The notes below the pieces were generated by a model that was not told the origin of the DNA, did not search any database, and saw only the letters and a list, made by a program, of their open reading frames with translations. From Phycisphaerae bacterium (lineage in GTDB: Bacteria; Planctomycetota; Phycisphaerae; Phycisphaerales; SM1A02): a stretch of 36,598 nt of DNA. Position 1 is the first letter of the stretch. Each line of letters begins with the position of its first letter. The DNA lies in the NCBI GenBank assembly GCA_002705085.1, contig PAHO01000024.1:1-36598 (forward strand), in the 5' to 3' direction. A program made the translations under genes and the position numbers. This document shows positions 24,282-32,818 of this stretch, in pieces.

Positions 24282-25928
24282 ATGCTTGCTCAACGATTCG
24301 TAACGACCCTTTCTCTGCTGCTTTCCGGACTCGCCATGGCTCAGGATGTGGCGCCCACGCCAGCGCCGTCGTTTCGCCCGAAAGAGGCGCCCAAGGTCAA
24401 GGGCGACAAGCCGGCATCAAATGAGCGGGTCGTCACCGTGGAGCCGCAGCGGCTTGATCTTGGGGAAATTGCCACTGGTGAGAAAGGGACAGGGACCGTC
24501 ACTTTGACCAACGGTGGTGACGCACCAATGATCCTGACCAAATGCAAGACATCCTGCGGATGCACCACCGCCAATTGTCCGGAAGGCCAGACCATCGAGC
24601 CCGGCGGCTCGGTTGAAGTCTCCATCAGTTTGGATGGTGGTCAAGTGGCACGGACCCTGACCAAGACGGTCACGTTCTTGATTGAAAACCATCCCCCAGT
24701 GCAGATGCAGGTTTCGGCAAAGTCCATCGCTTTCGTCAATTGTGATCCGCAACGCTTGGACCCAGACCTTCATCCTGATGGACTGGTCACGATTTCTTGC
24801 ACCGATGGAAAGCCGTTCAAAATCGAAAGCATGTATCCCCCAGTGGTCACCGAGTTCTCTGCGGAAGCCAAGACCTCCCACGAAGTACGCATCGACTGGG
24901 AGGCGTATCGCGAAGCGGGATACCGTCAACGTCGCATTGTGTTCCGCACGGACCACCCCAAAGGTGCTTCGGTTTCCACAACTCTGGCGATGTCAGCGGT
25001 CAAGCCGGTTGCCAAAGGGGATGCTTCCGCCAAGCCTGCGCCCAGCCTTCCAGCCAGCGAGCGCTTGGACCAGCTTTTGAAGGACTCGGTGGTCCTGGCC
25101 GATGCAGCGCTTCGTCAATCCCGGACCGACACGATCCTGAAGATGATTGCAGACGCTGAAATCAAGCCCAACGCATTGGACAGTTCGTACCAAACCCCGC
25201 TGATGAAGGCCTGTCGATGGGGCAATGAACAAGTGGTCTTTGCCCTCTTGGATGCTGGTGATCAACTGGACAAGACCGATCGAATGGGACGCAATCCACT
25301 CATGTTTGCTGTGCGTCGTGAACCAGGGGTCAAGGTTGCCAAGATCGAGATCGTGCGGGCCTTGCTTGATGCCGGGGCCGATCCCAAGCAGAAAGACCAA
25401 ATTGGCAATACCCCGTTGTGTTGGGCGGCCGGCTTCGGTGACCTGCCAACGGTCAAGGAACTGATTCAGGCTGGTGCCGGCGTCGAAGTCGTCGGCGGCA
25501 TGATTGGATTCACTCCGTTGATTTGGGCCGCTGGATTCAACGAAGACCCGAAGGTGGTCCAGTACCTCCTTTCGCTGGACGCAGATATGGAAGCCAAAGA
25601 CGTGCTGCAAGGGGCAACGCCGCTGATGCATGCCGCTCGGACCAACATGCACGACAACGTGGCTTTGCTGATCAAATCTGGCGCCAACTTGAAAAGCACC
25701 GACAACGAGGGCAACAACGCGCTGTTGATGGCGGCCAAGAATGCTGGTGCTGATGCCAAAATGATTGGCATTTTGGTCGACGCTGGTTGTGATCTGAGCG
25801 TTAAAGACAAGAACGGTATGGACGCTCTGGGATCTGCACGGAAGCGAACTGATCTTCGGGCCGAAGATGTCGTTGCTGCCCTTGAGCAAGCGTACGAGGC
25901 GGCCGGACTGCCCACAGCCGCGCCGTAA
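24282..25928 (+). CDS. Exported DUF1573 - ankyrin-repeat fusion protein
   Basis: A 548-residue protein with a signal peptide (LAQRFVTTLSLLLSGLAMAQ). Residues about 45-140 are a DUF1573 domain (VTLTNGGDAPMILTKCKTSCGCTT), an immunoglobulin-like fold with the conserved SCGCT cysteines. A second immunoglobulin-like region runs to about 245. From about 275 to 535 there are roughly seven ankyrin repeats (TPLMKACRWGNEQVVFALLDAG, NTPLCWAAGFGDLPTVKELIQAG and so on, each cited in part). ATG 24282 has GGAG 7 bases upstream and starts a clean signal peptide; the frame open from 24087 is not needed. Likely a periplasmic protein-binding scaffold. The two domains are each common, but their fusion is unusual. 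Confidence 0.8.
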   Translation: MLAQRFVTTLSLLLSGLAMAQDVAPTPAPSFRPKEAPKVKGDKPASNERVVTVEPQRLDLGEIATGEKGTGTVTLTNGGDAPMILTKCKTSCGCTTANCPEGQTIEPGGSVEVSISLDGGQVARTLTKTVTFLIENHPPVQMQVSAKSIAFVNCDPQRLDPDLHPDGLVTISCTDGKPFKIESMYPPVVTEFSAEAKTSHEVRIDWEAYREAGYRQRRIVFRTDHPKGASVSTTLAMSAVKPVAKGDASAKPAPSLPASERLDQLLKDSVVLADAALRQSRTDTILKMIADAEIKPNALDSSYQTPLMKACRWGNEQVVFALLDAGDQLDKTDRMGRNPLMFAVRREPGVKVAKIEIVRALLDAGADPKQKDQIGNTPLCWAAGFGDLPTVKELIQAGAGVEVVGGMIGFTPLIWAAGFNEDPKVVQYLLSLDADMEAKDVLQGATPLMHAARTNMHDNVALLIKSGANLKSTDNEGNNALLMAAKNAGADAKMIGILVDAGCDLSVKDKNGMDALGSARKRTDLRAEDVVAALEQAYEAAGLPTAAP

Positions 25929-25979
25929 CGCGTGCGTCTACACTTCCGAGCCGTCCATAAGTCAGTTTGGAATTGTTCT

Positions 25980-26020
25980 ATGGGCCCACTGGTTGCACCG
26001 GTGGGCCCATTTTCGTTTTC
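25980..26020 (+). terminator. Intrinsic terminator after the ankyrin gene
   Basis: A 13-base stem with one G-T wobble, ATGGGCCCACTGG (25980-25992) with CCGGTGGGCCCAT (25998-26010), loop TTGCA, followed by TTTCGTTTTC. It lies about 50 bases after the stop codon and ends just before the -10 box of the carboxypeptidase gene. Confidence 0.9.
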
Positions 26021-26025
26021 TTTCG

Positions 26026-26031
26026 TATTCT
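26026..26031 (+). promoter_or_regulatory. Candidate -10 box TATTCT of leaderless type
   Basis: TATTCT ends 6 bases before the ATG at 26038 and only T/C-rich sequence without a Shine-Dalgarno site lies between. The terminator upstream means the gene must have its own promoter, which makes this one of the clearest cases. Confidence 0.6.
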
Positions 26032-26037
26032 TCGTTC

Positions 26038-27558
26038 ATGACCACATTGACACCCCATGAGCATCTTGCCGCCCTTTCCCGTGAAGCGTCCCTGATTGGT
26101 TCCAGCGCCGCGTTGCTTGGGTGGGACCAAGAGGTCCTGCTCCCCGAGGGCGGGCGGGCCTATCGAGGGGAGCAGCTTGCATTGCTTGCACGTTTGGCCC
26201 ACGAACGAATGGCCGGTTCCGCCATGTCAGATGCCATTGCCAAGGCCGAAGCGGTGGCGGGTGATCTTGATCCACTTGCTGACGATGCGGTCAACCTTCG
26301 TGAACTTCGCCGAACCCACGAGCGAAAGCGGCTTCTTCCGGTGGAACTGGTTGAAGAAGAAGCACGTTTGCAAAGCGAGGGCCAAGCCATCTGGGCCAAG
26401 GCCCGTGCGGTGTCAGATTTTGGCCAGTTCGCTCCCGTCCTCGAACGCATCGTGGACCTGCTTCGCCGAAAGGCGGAGTGTTACGGCATTCCAGAAGGTG
26501 GCGAGCCGTGGGACGCCTTGGCCGAAGATTATGAGCCTGGATGTACGGCGGCAGCCGTTGATGCCGTCTTTGGGCCACTCGAAGTCCGGCTGCGGGAATT
26601 GGTGGCCAACCTCTCAGGTTCCGGCCAATCGCCTTGTGATGCGTTCAATCGGGTTGCGTTTGACCGGGCCGATCAAGAAGCATTTGTCCGTCGCATGGCG
26701 GAAGGTATTGGCTTTGATTTCAACCGAGGCCGGTTGGACACATCAACCCACCCTTTTTGCTCGGGAACCCACTGTGGTGACGTTCGGTTGACCACCCGAT
26801 TTCATGACGACAACATCCTCGATGCTTTGGGGTCGACCCTTCACGAATGCGGACATGGGATCTATGAGCAAGGCTTGCGATCCGACGCGATTGGGTTGCC
26901 AGTTGGAGATTCCATTTCCCTTGGTATTCATGAATCGCAAAGTCGCATGTGGGAAAATCAAGTTGGCCGCAGTGAAGCATTTTGGCATTGGGCAACACCT
27001 TTGGCCCACGAAATCTTGGGGTCTCGGGCTCAGTCGTTTGATGCCACAGCTCTCTACGGTGCAGCCAACGTCGTTGCTCCGGGATTTATTCGCGTTGAAG
27101 CTGACGAAGCAACGTACAACTTGCACATCATCATCCGCTTTGGTCTCGAACGCCAGATGTTGAAGGGTGAACTTTCGGTTCGGGACCTCCCTGAAGCTTG
27201 GAACGCCCGTTACCGTGACCTGCTGGGCGTTGAAGTTCAAGATGACGCCCAAGGGTGCTTGCAAGACATTCATTGGTCCATGACGGCCATGGGCTACTTC
27301 CCGACGTACACGCTTGGAAACTTGCACGCTGCTCAATTGTTTGAAGCCGCTTGCTCGGCCCATCCAGGTCTTATCGACGGTTTTTCTCGGGGAGAATTTG
27401 CTCCCTTGCGTGAGTGGCTCAATGCCAATGTGCACGCCGAAGGCAAGCGCTATGGGGCCTTGGAGCTCACCGAGAAGTTGACTGGACAGCCATTGTCAGC
27501 TGAACCCTTGATGCGACACCTTGAGGGCAAATTGCTGCCGCTCTATGGATTGGCTTAA
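26038..27558 (+). CDS. Carboxypeptidase Taq-type metallopeptidase (M32)
   Basis: A 506-residue M32 metallocarboxypeptidase of normal length. LHECGHGIYEQ contains the HExxH zinc site (HECGH), and HESQSRMWENQVGRS is the family's second motif with the glutamate zinc ligand. The N-terminus (LIGSSAALLGWDQEVLLPEGG) and the late MGYFPTYTLGNLHAAQLF are also characteristic. It removes C-terminal amino acids from peptides in the cytoplasm. The frame is open from 25867, but the protein family begins at ATG 26038 and the intervening stretch contains a terminator. The gene converges on kdsA with a 15-base gap. Confidence 0.93.
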   Translation: MTTLTPHEHLAALSREASLIGSSAALLGWDQEVLLPEGGRAYRGEQLALLARLAHERMAGSAMSDAIAKAEAVAGDLDPLADDAVNLRELRRTHERKRLLPVELVEEEARLQSEGQAIWAKARAVSDFGQFAPVLERIVDLLRRKAECYGIPEGGEPWDALAEDYEPGCTAAAVDAVFGPLEVRLRELVANLSGSGQSPCDAFNRVAFDRADQEAFVRRMAEGIGFDFNRGRLDTSTHPFCSGTHCGDVRLTTRFHDDNILDALGSTLHECGHGIYEQGLRSDAIGLPVGDSISLGIHESQSRMWENQVGRSEAFWHWATPLAHEILGSRAQSFDATALYGAANVVAPGFIRVEADEATYNLHIIIRFGLERQMLKGELSVRDLPEAWNARYRDLLGVEVQDDAQGCLQDIHWSMTAMGYFPTYTLGNLHAAQLFEAACSAHPGLIDGFSRGEFAPLREWLNANVHAEGKRYGALELTEKLTGQPLSAEPLMRHLEGKLLPLYGLA

Positions 27559-27573
27559 ACCCATGGAGCCTCT

Positions 27574-28386
27574 TTAGTCCCGGAGGGCTTCAGAGATTCG
27601 TGCGCAGTCACTCAGGATTTCAGCCATCCGATCCAACGGCTGGACGGTGGCGCCATCGCTGGCGGCCTGATCCGGGTTGGGATGACATTCGATGAAGAGG
27701 GCATCCACTCCGGCAGCGACCGCGGATCGAGCCAGCAATGGTGCCATCTCAGGCCGACCGGCGGTCACGCCCGCGCCGGCCCCAGGTCGTTGGGTGGAAT
27801 GGGTGACATCAAAGCACACCGGAACCCCGAAATCGCGCATTTCTGCCAGTCCGGTGAAGTCGTTCACCAAACGGTTGTAGCCGAAGAATGTTCCACGTTC
27901 GGTGAGCATGGTGGCGCTGGCATCTTTCAGTTTGCCCAGAACACCCGACATTTCAGCGGGAGACATGAATTGCCCTTTTTTGACGTTGACGGCTCGACCC
28001 GTAGCGGCGGCTGCTTGGAGCAGATCGGTCTGTCGGCATAGAAATGCAGGGACTTGCAACAGGTCTACGGCTTCACCTGCAGCTTTGCATTGTTCGGGGA
28101 GATGCACATCGGTGGTCACCGGGCAGCCGAGCGTGGTCCCAATGCGTTGCAGTTCGGCCAAACCGGAATCGATGCCCGGTCCTCGATTGGATCCCAAGCT
28201 GGACCGGTTGGCTTTGTCAAATGAAGCTTTGGCGATGAACTGCAAACCCAGTTCGTTGCATATGACTTGGACGGCTTCACATGTGCGCAGGGCCAGATCG
28301 TCGGGTTCCAGCACACATGGACCGGCAATGACCGTCAGAGGAGCGTTGGGGCCAATGCAAACGCGATTCAACTCGATGGGTGTCAT
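27574..28386 (-). CDS. kdsA: 3-deoxy-8-phosphooctulonate (Kdo-8-P) synthase
   Basis: A 270-residue enzyme joining phosphoenolpyruvate and arabinose-5-phosphate to give Kdo-8-P for LPS. Family segments are complete: VIAGPCVLE, FIAKASFDKANRSS, GCPVTTDVHLPEQ, LLQVPAFLCRQTDLL, VNVKKGQFMSP, LTERGTFFGYNRLVNDF and FDVTHSTQRPG. It shows that the organism makes Kdo and so probably has a lipopolysaccharide outer membrane. ATG 28386 has TACCCT 6 bases upstream and no Shine-Dalgarno site. Confidence 0.95.
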   Translation of the reverse strand: MTPIELNRVCIGPNAPLTVIAGPCVLEPDDLALRTCEAVQVICNELGLQFIAKASFDKANRSSLGSNRGPGIDSGLAELQRIGTTLGCPVTTDVHLPEQCKAAGEAVDLLQVPAFLCRQTDLLQAAAATGRAVNVKKGQFMSPAEMSGVLGKLKDASATMLTERGTFFGYNRLVNDFTGLAEMRDFGVPVCFDVTHSTQRPGAGAGVTAGRPEMAPLLARSAVAAGVDALFIECHPNPDQAASDGATVQPLDRMAEILSDCARISEALRD

Positions 28387-28392
28387 GACTCA

Positions 28393-28398
28393 AGGGTA
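28393..28398 (-). promoter_or_regulatory. Candidate -10 box TACCCT of leaderless type
   Basis: On the minus strand TACCCT ends 6 bases before the kdsA ATG; the intervening TGAGTC is not a ribosome site at that distance. Confidence 0.5.
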
Positions 28399-28405
28399 CC
28401 GCCGT

Positions 28406-28422
28406 CCGACTTCCGAAGTCGG
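28406..28422. promoter_or_regulatory. Perfect 7-base inverted repeat upstream of kdsA
   Basis: CCGACTT-CCG-AAGTCGG lies 8 bases upstream of the kdsA -10 box, overlapping where a -35 region would be. It may be an operator; the opposite gene starts at 28527. A regulator cannot be named. Confidence 0.4.
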
Positions 28423-28526
28423 TTTGGATGGTTTCTGAGGGTTGTTGGGGCAGGATCTTCGGGGACCCGGCGTTGGGACTTGGTTCGATCGCAGGCTGGT
28501 CCATGCTGCTTTGACTGAGGGCCCAT

Positions 28527-29318
28527 ATGAATCAACTTCCCCGCGAACCTGAAGCTTTTGGCGAAGCCATCGTCCGTGAAATGCTCCGCATACAACCGGA
28601 GCGGACCATTGAGTTTTCTGGGCCTCTCGATGTGGTGGCAGATGGTCATCATCTGGATTTGTCACATTTGTACCGCATGGTGTGGCAGCAGCCCAATCAG
28701 GGGAAACACATCGTGACCCAGTACTTGGAGCGATTGGAAGCCATGCGTTCGGCCGAGTCCACCGAAGTGCCATTCGCCGTGGCTCGGACCAGAATCATGC
28801 CCAGAATTCAGCCGCTCTCCATTTTTCAGAAGTTGGATCGTGAACAAGTCGCCCATCTTCCGTTTGTCAACGACACCGTCATTGTGTACGTCTTGGATCT
28901 CCCTACCGCCACTGTCAGCCTGACGGTGGATCAGTTGCTGGGATGGGGCATTGATGCCAACCAAGCTGACATCCTTGCTCGTCGGAACCTCATGCGGCAT
29001 CGGGATGCTCCCCGGATTGTGGACTCTCGGGAGGGGGGCAAGGCTGCTCTCTTTTGCCGTCGTGATGGGTATGACGCCTCGCGATTGTTGGCCGATGACC
29101 TCCACGAGCGTCTTTCTCCCATTTTGGGGGGAGACTTTTTGGTTTCCTTGCCCTCTCGTGACACTTTTTTGGCCCTTTCGACCAAGGTCTCAGACTTTGT
29201 CATTCGGATGCGTGAGCGAGCCCAAAGCGAACACCGACGTCTCCCTTATCCCATCTCACCCGACTTTTTCCACGTCTCACGGGATGGGGTGAGCGGCACG
29301 GTCCGGGAAGCCGCCTGA
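28527..29318 (+). CDS. DUF1444 family protein
   Basis: A 263-residue soluble protein resembling DUF1444 (YtpQ-like). Visible features are a first domain ending in LSHLYRMVWQQP, a second opening ARTRIMPRIQPLSIF and FVNDTVIVYVLDLPTATVSLT, and the late LVSLPSRDTFLALSTK, which in this family form a repeated alpha/beta fold. No catalytic motif was recognised and function is unknown. The ATG has GAGGG 5 bases upstream, an ordinary Shine-Dalgarno start. The next gene begins 40 bases downstream. Confidence 0.7.
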   Translation: MNQLPREPEAFGEAIVREMLRIQPERTIEFSGPLDVVADGHHLDLSHLYRMVWQQPNQGKHIVTQYLERLEAMRSAESTEVPFAVARTRIMPRIQPLSIFQKLDREQVAHLPFVNDTVIVYVLDLPTATVSLTVDQLLGWGIDANQADILARRNLMRHRDAPRIVDSREGGKAALFCRRDGYDASRLLADDLHERLSPILGGDFLVSLPSRDTFLALSTKVSDFVIRMRERAQSEHRRLPYPISPDFFHVSRDGVSGTVREAA

Positions 29319-29328
29319 GGCTGGCAAG

Positions 29329-29342
29329 ACCAGCGTGCTGGT
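29329..29342 (+). promoter_or_regulatory. Inverted repeat upstream of the glutamine amidotransferase gene
   Basis: ACCAGC-GT-GCTGGT is a 6-base perfect palindrome arm pair, 16 bases before the GTG at 29359. CACAAT at 29345-29350 could be a -10 box giving a near-leaderless start. Operator role is speculative. Confidence 0.3.
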
Positions 29343-29358
29343 GTCACAATCTGTCTCC

Positions 29359-29955
29359 GTGCGAGTGCTCGTCATCGACAATTACGACTCCTTCACCTGG
29401 AACTTGGTGCATCTTGTGCATCAGGTGTGTCCTGACGCTGAGGTACGAGTCGAGCGGAACGACGCCATTGAATTGGCGGAGGCCGAGGCCTGGAATCCAA
29501 CCCACCTGCTGATTTCTCCAGGGCCTTGTACCCCAAAGGAAAGTGGCTGTAGCCGGGCAATGTTGACCCACTTTGGCGGTCGTATCCCCGCCCTTGGAGT
29601 CTGTTTGGGTCACCAGTCGTTGGCCGATGTTCATGGGGGGACCGTGGATCGAGCGCCGCGTTTGATGCATGGCAAAACCAGTTTGATCCACCATAACAAT
29701 GATGGTTTGCACGCCAACTTGCCAAATCCTTTCACGGCGATGCGCTACCACTCCTTGATTGTCGAGCGTGACGATCTTCCTTCTGATCTTGCCATTACAG
29801 CCTGGACTGAGGAGGGAGAGATCATGGGCCTCATGCGGCTTGGCGGCCCAGGGCGTTATGCGATCCATGGTGTCCAGTACCATCCAGAATCCTTTTTGAC
29901 CCAGGGCGGGGACGTGCTGATGCACAACTTCTTGACGGAGACGACGCAGTCATGA
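29359..29955 (+). CDS. pabA: Aminodeoxychorismate/anthranilate synthase glutamine amidotransferase
   Basis: A 198-residue class I glutamine amidotransferase. VRVLVIDNYDSFTWNLVH is the family N-terminus, so the GTG at 29359 is preferred over the upstream GTG at 29335. The oxyanion segment LISPGPCTP, the nucleophile in GVCLGHQS and the His-Glu pair in VQYHPESF are present. It releases ammonia from glutamine for p-aminobenzoate (PabA, folate) or anthranilate (TrpG, tryptophan) synthesis. No partner synthase gene is in the window, so PabA and TrpG cannot be separated. folK, another folate gene, lies 5 kb downstream. ATGA overlap with the esterase gene. Confidence 0.88.
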   Translation: MRVLVIDNYDSFTWNLVHLVHQVCPDAEVRVERNDAIELAEAEAWNPTHLLISPGPCTPKESGCSRAMLTHFGGRIPALGVCLGHQSLADVHGGTVDRAPRLMHGKTSLIHHNNDGLHANLPNPFTAMRYHSLIVERDDLPSDLAITAWTEEGEIMGLMRLGGPGRYAIHGVQYHPESFLTQGGDVLMHNFLTETTQS

Positions 29956-30980
29956 TTGATCGAATTCTCTCACTCTCAGCATTGTGGGTTTTGTCTTTGG
30001 GGGCTATCGCTCCCGCCGAAGATATGGCGGCCATTTGGACCCGAGGCGTTCAACTTGATCAAGAACTGAAAACACGAACCGCGTCAATCATGCCCAAGTT
30101 GAGATGGCAGCGCAACGTGACTTTTGCCGAAGATTTGGCGGTGAAAGATGGAAAATCCACCACCAGTTTGGCCTTGGATTTGTTGCATCCGGCTGATTCC
30201 ACAAGCACACCAAGACCGTTGGTCCTTTTTGTCCACGGTGGCGGATGGACCCAGGGCAACCGGTCAATGGGTGAGGGCTTTTTGCCCCTGTTTGCGGGCG
30301 GCGGAGCGGTGGCGGGGACGTTGTCGTATCGCCTTGCTCAGGATGCTCCCTATCCGGCCGCTCTGCAAGATGTGGCCGCCGCGCTGGCTTGGATTCGAAC
30401 CAACGCCGAGTCGCTTGGGGTGGACCCCGATCGGATCGCGATTTGGGGCCATTCGGCCGGGGCGCACTTGGCCATGCACACGGCTGTTTTTGATCCGGAA
30501 CGTGCGCAAGGCATCTGCTGTGCGGTGGGCGTCGCCGGTCCTTACAACCTCCTTCTCGAAGAGAATGCGTCCCCATTTGGAGAGATGATGGTTCGGAACT
30601 TTCTTCGTGATCCGGCGGATCCCTTGGGCACGGGGAAGGGAGCTGAAGAGGCCATACGTGCTCGAGCCCGCGAAGCGTCTCCCATCAATCACCTCGATGC
30701 CATGGATCCACCGCTTCTTTTGATCCAAGGTGGCAAAGACAGGTTGTGTGCGCCGGCCCAAGCGCGGGAGATGGCGGCTTCGGCCATGAAAGCTGGTCTG
30801 GAGGTGCACCTTGGGTTCTATCCTGACATCGGGCATGTGCCCACCGAACCTGATGTCTTTCGAACCATCTCACGCTTTCTGGATTGCCATCTCGGAACGA
30901 CCTGCTCGTCCTTTTTTGATTCTATTTGGCCCGTTGAGCAACCGGTCTCTCCGGTGACCGACAAAGAAATGAAAGGGTAA
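29952..30980 (+). CDS. Secreted alpha/beta hydrolase (BD-FAE / carboxylesterase-like)
   Basis: A 342-residue hydrolase with a signal peptide (MIDRILSLSALWVLSLGAIA). The oxyanion hole motif FVHGGGW, the nucleophile elbow WGHSAGAHL, Asp in LLIQGGKDRL and His in IGHVPTEPD complete the catalytic set of the HSL/BD-FAE esterase family. Such enzymes often remove acetyl or feruloyl groups from plant or algal polysaccharides; the substrate here is not shown. The ATG overlaps the stop codon of the amidotransferase gene, an unexpected pairing. Confidence 0.85.
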   Translation: MIDRILSLSALWVLSLGAIAPAEDMAAIWTRGVQLDQELKTRTASIMPKLRWQRNVTFAEDLAVKDGKSTTSLALDLLHPADSTSTPRPLVLFVHGGGWTQGNRSMGEGFLPLFAGGGAVAGTLSYRLAQDAPYPAALQDVAAALAWIRTNAESLGVDPDRIAIWGHSAGAHLAMHTAVFDPERAQGICCAVGVAGPYNLLLEENASPFGEMMVRNFLRDPADPLGTGKGAEEAIRARAREASPINHLDAMDPPLLLIQGGKDRLCAPAQAREMAASAMKAGLEVHLGFYPDIGHVPTEPDVFRTISRFLDCHLGTTCSSFFDSIWPVEQPVSPVTDKEMKG

Positions 30981-30985
30981 TCGCC

Positions 30986-31414
30986 ATGCGCGCCAGCCTC
31001 CCTGAACACATGCTTGCTTCCGCTTCAGCTCTCTTTCGTTTGAAAGATCATGATCAAGACAGCGTCTTGGTTGGTTGGCCGGGTTCGTCGTACGAACTTC
31101 AATTGAGCTGTGAAGATGAAACTTCACCCGCCACGAATGGCAAGATTCGCGGGATTGTGTTTGCTCGCGGCCTGCGGTTCCACCCTGCTTCGGCGGGAGG
31201 ACTGTTTGTGGAGCCCTCTGATGGCGAACCCCGCATGCTTGCAGGGCGGGTGGTGGTGGTGGACGAGGACAATGCTTTGGTTGTCCTCAAAGCCCCAATG
31301 CCGATCTTGGTCAGCATGCAGCCAAGCCAAGACTGGTCCATCCTGACCGAAGGGGCCATGGTGAACGGCCATGTGGAATCCGGTGCAGGATTCCTTCCTT
31401 GGGGTGATGACTGA
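30986..31414 (+). CDS. Hypothetical protein, 142 residues
   Basis: No family was recognised. The protein has no signal peptide or membrane helix. It is acidic and rich in short hydrophobic strands (IRGIVFARGLRF, LAGRVVVVDEDNALVVLKAPMPILVSM), suggesting a small all-beta fold. The start ATG follows the esterase stop by 5 bases and has AAGGG about 8 bases upstream, so it is probably the last gene of that operon. Codon use matches the neighbours. Confidence 0.6.
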   Translation: MRASLPEHMLASASALFRLKDHDQDSVLVGWPGSSYELQLSCEDETSPATNGKIRGIVFARGLRFHPASAGGLFVEPSDGEPRMLAGRVVVVDEDNALVVLKAPMPILVSMQPSQDWSILTEGAMVNGHVESGAGFLPWGDD

Positions 31415-31499
31415 GTCCAATTGTTCTGCAACGGCTGGTCCGATCGGAGCGGCTTTGATCAGAAGACTCCCATGGTGATGTACGTCTGGAATCTCGGGG

Positions 31500-32159
31500 T
31501 CAGCTCTGGTCGGATTTTGAAGCAGGCTGAGGCGTGGGCTCCTCGGGTACTTCCTTCAACAAGCTTTTGACCACATCTTCGACTCGGCTGGGTTGGAGGC
31601 CACATGCGCGGACAATGCCCTTGTGGTCCACGACAAGATAGGTCGGCCAATACCTCAATCGGCAGGCTTGCGCACTGCTACCACTCTTGCTTCCGCTGTC
31701 AATGACATCGACGGCCATCGGATACTCCGCGTTCAGAGGGCCAACCACGGCTTCGATACGTTCTTTCCCGCGTCGAGCGTCATGGATGCCCACCAGTAAA
31801 AAAGGCTGGTCTTTGTATTTGTTGGCCATTTCCACATTTTTGGGCAAGGCTCGCCGACACGGTCCGCACCAGGTTGCCCAAAAATCAATCACCATCACTT
31901 TGCCCCGGTTGTTGTTGACATCAACCGGCTTTCCACGCCAGTCTTCCAGAGTCAGCTTGGGCAGCGGTTTTCCTTCGAGCGCTAGGTTGTCGGCGTATCG
32001 CTGACCGTTACGGGTGTAGAACCAGCTGTCGGGGAATTTAGATCCGCCAGGTTTGGTTTCCGGTGCCGGTGTTGGACTCTTCATTGGGACCAACGGCGTG
32101 GCCGGGACACTTTGTGGTGGTTCGATGAAGCTGCAAAGCAAGAGTGTGAGCATGGTCAT
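31500..32159 (-). CDS. TlpA-like thioredoxin-fold protein, exported
   Basis: A 219-residue protein with a short N-terminal hydrophobic stretch (MTMLTLLLCSFI), then a thioredoxin/TlpA domain from about residue 60. FWATWCGPCRRALPK holds the redox pair CGPC; RYWPTYLVVDHKGIV holds the cis-proline region (here WPTY). It probably reduces disulfides or haem-binding cysteines in the periplasm. It is coupled by an ATGA overlap to the lipoprotein gene upstream. The last 20 residues are low-complexity and Pro-rich. Confidence 0.85.
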   Translation of the reverse strand: MTMLTLLLCSFIEPPQSVPATPLVPMKSPTPAPETKPGGSKFPDSWFYTRNGQRYADNLALEGKPLPKLTLEDWRGKPVDVNNNRGKVMVIDFWATWCGPCRRALPKNVEMANKYKDQPFLLVGIHDARRGKERIEAVVGPLNAEYPMAVDVIDSGSKSGSSAQACRLRYWPTYLVVDHKGIVRACGLQPSRVEDVVKSLLKEVPEEPTPQPASKSDQS

Positions 32160-32806
32160 GGCTTTTGTCCTTCTTCAACAATACTGAGCCCGGCAACAAA
32201 GGCCAGCCAGTCTTCCCGAGCGGCATCAACCGTCGCTTCGGGTCCGGTGAGTCTGATGTGGAGGATTTCTCTTCCCGGTGCTCGGACGATGGCCGCCAAG
32301 AAGGCCATGCCATCTCGTGGTTTGGCCATCCCCATGCCTTGGTACTTGCCTCTGAGCTCCACCAGCACGGTTGGAAAGTTGGCCTCCGGCATAGGGTCTA
32401 CGATCGCTTGCCCGGGGCCTCCGCTGGGCTCTTGAAACTGTCCCTCCCAGCGATCAATGTTGGCCTCATCGCTCCCGCGGATGCCCGCGAAAATGGCCAA
32501 TTCACCTTGGTTCCCTTCTCCGTTTGCCGGAACCACGAAGGTTGCGGCTCGGAACTGCCGAGGTTCGGGACGCAGGGTCCAACTGGCCGGAATGGGCGCT
32601 TGGAACCCGGCAAAATTGGCTTGGGTGGCCCCAGTGGTGCTGGGGGTGGGCAACTTTCCGTTGCTGGTCGCTGATGCAGATGGTGCGGAAGGAGCCGATT
32701 CCGCTGCTGCAGGCTTGGTGGGAGGTTCGGGAATCTTCCCGACACTGGTTGGTTCCTCGGCACAGCACGCCGCGAGCAGCAACAACAAGGCAAAATGAAT
32801 CCGCAT
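32156..32806 (-). CDS. Predicted lipoprotein of unknown function
   Basis: A 216-residue protein from ATG 32806. The N-terminus MRIHFALLLLLAACCAEE has a lipobox (LAAC). Residues about 25-60 are an Ala/Pro/Ser linker. The folded part (about 60-210: FQAPIPASWTLRPEP, AATFVVPANGEGNQGELAIF, WEGQF) resembles a family of planctomycete proteins without known function. The frame is open to 32905, but that would run over the neighbouring gene and give no signal peptide. TACGAT lies 6 bases before the ATG with no Shine-Dalgarno site. First gene of a pair with the thioredoxin. Confidence 0.75.
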   Translation of the reverse strand: MRIHFALLLLLAACCAEEPTSVGKIPEPPTKPAAAESAPSAPSASATSNGKLPTPSTTGATQANFAGFQAPIPASWTLRPEPRQFRAATFVVPANGEGNQGELAIFAGIRGSDEANIDRWEGQFQEPSGGPGQAIVDPMPEANFPTVLVELRGKYQGMGMAKPRDGMAFLAAIVRAPGREILHIRLTGPEATVDAAREDWLAFVAGLSIVEEGQKP

Positions 32807-32812
32807 GTGTCT

Positions 32813-32818
32813 ATCGTA
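32813..32818 (-). promoter_or_regulatory. Candidate -10 box TACGAT of leaderless type (lipoprotein side)
   Basis: On the minus strand TACGAT ends 6 bases before ATG 32806. It overlaps by two bases the box of the divergent gene (32817-32822). Confidence 0.6.

Noticed and set aside
24993-25889. Long open frame of 298 codons on the minus strand
   Set aside because: It lies wholly opposite the ankyrin repeats, has no recognisable protein features, and long antisense frames are expected from the codon bias here.
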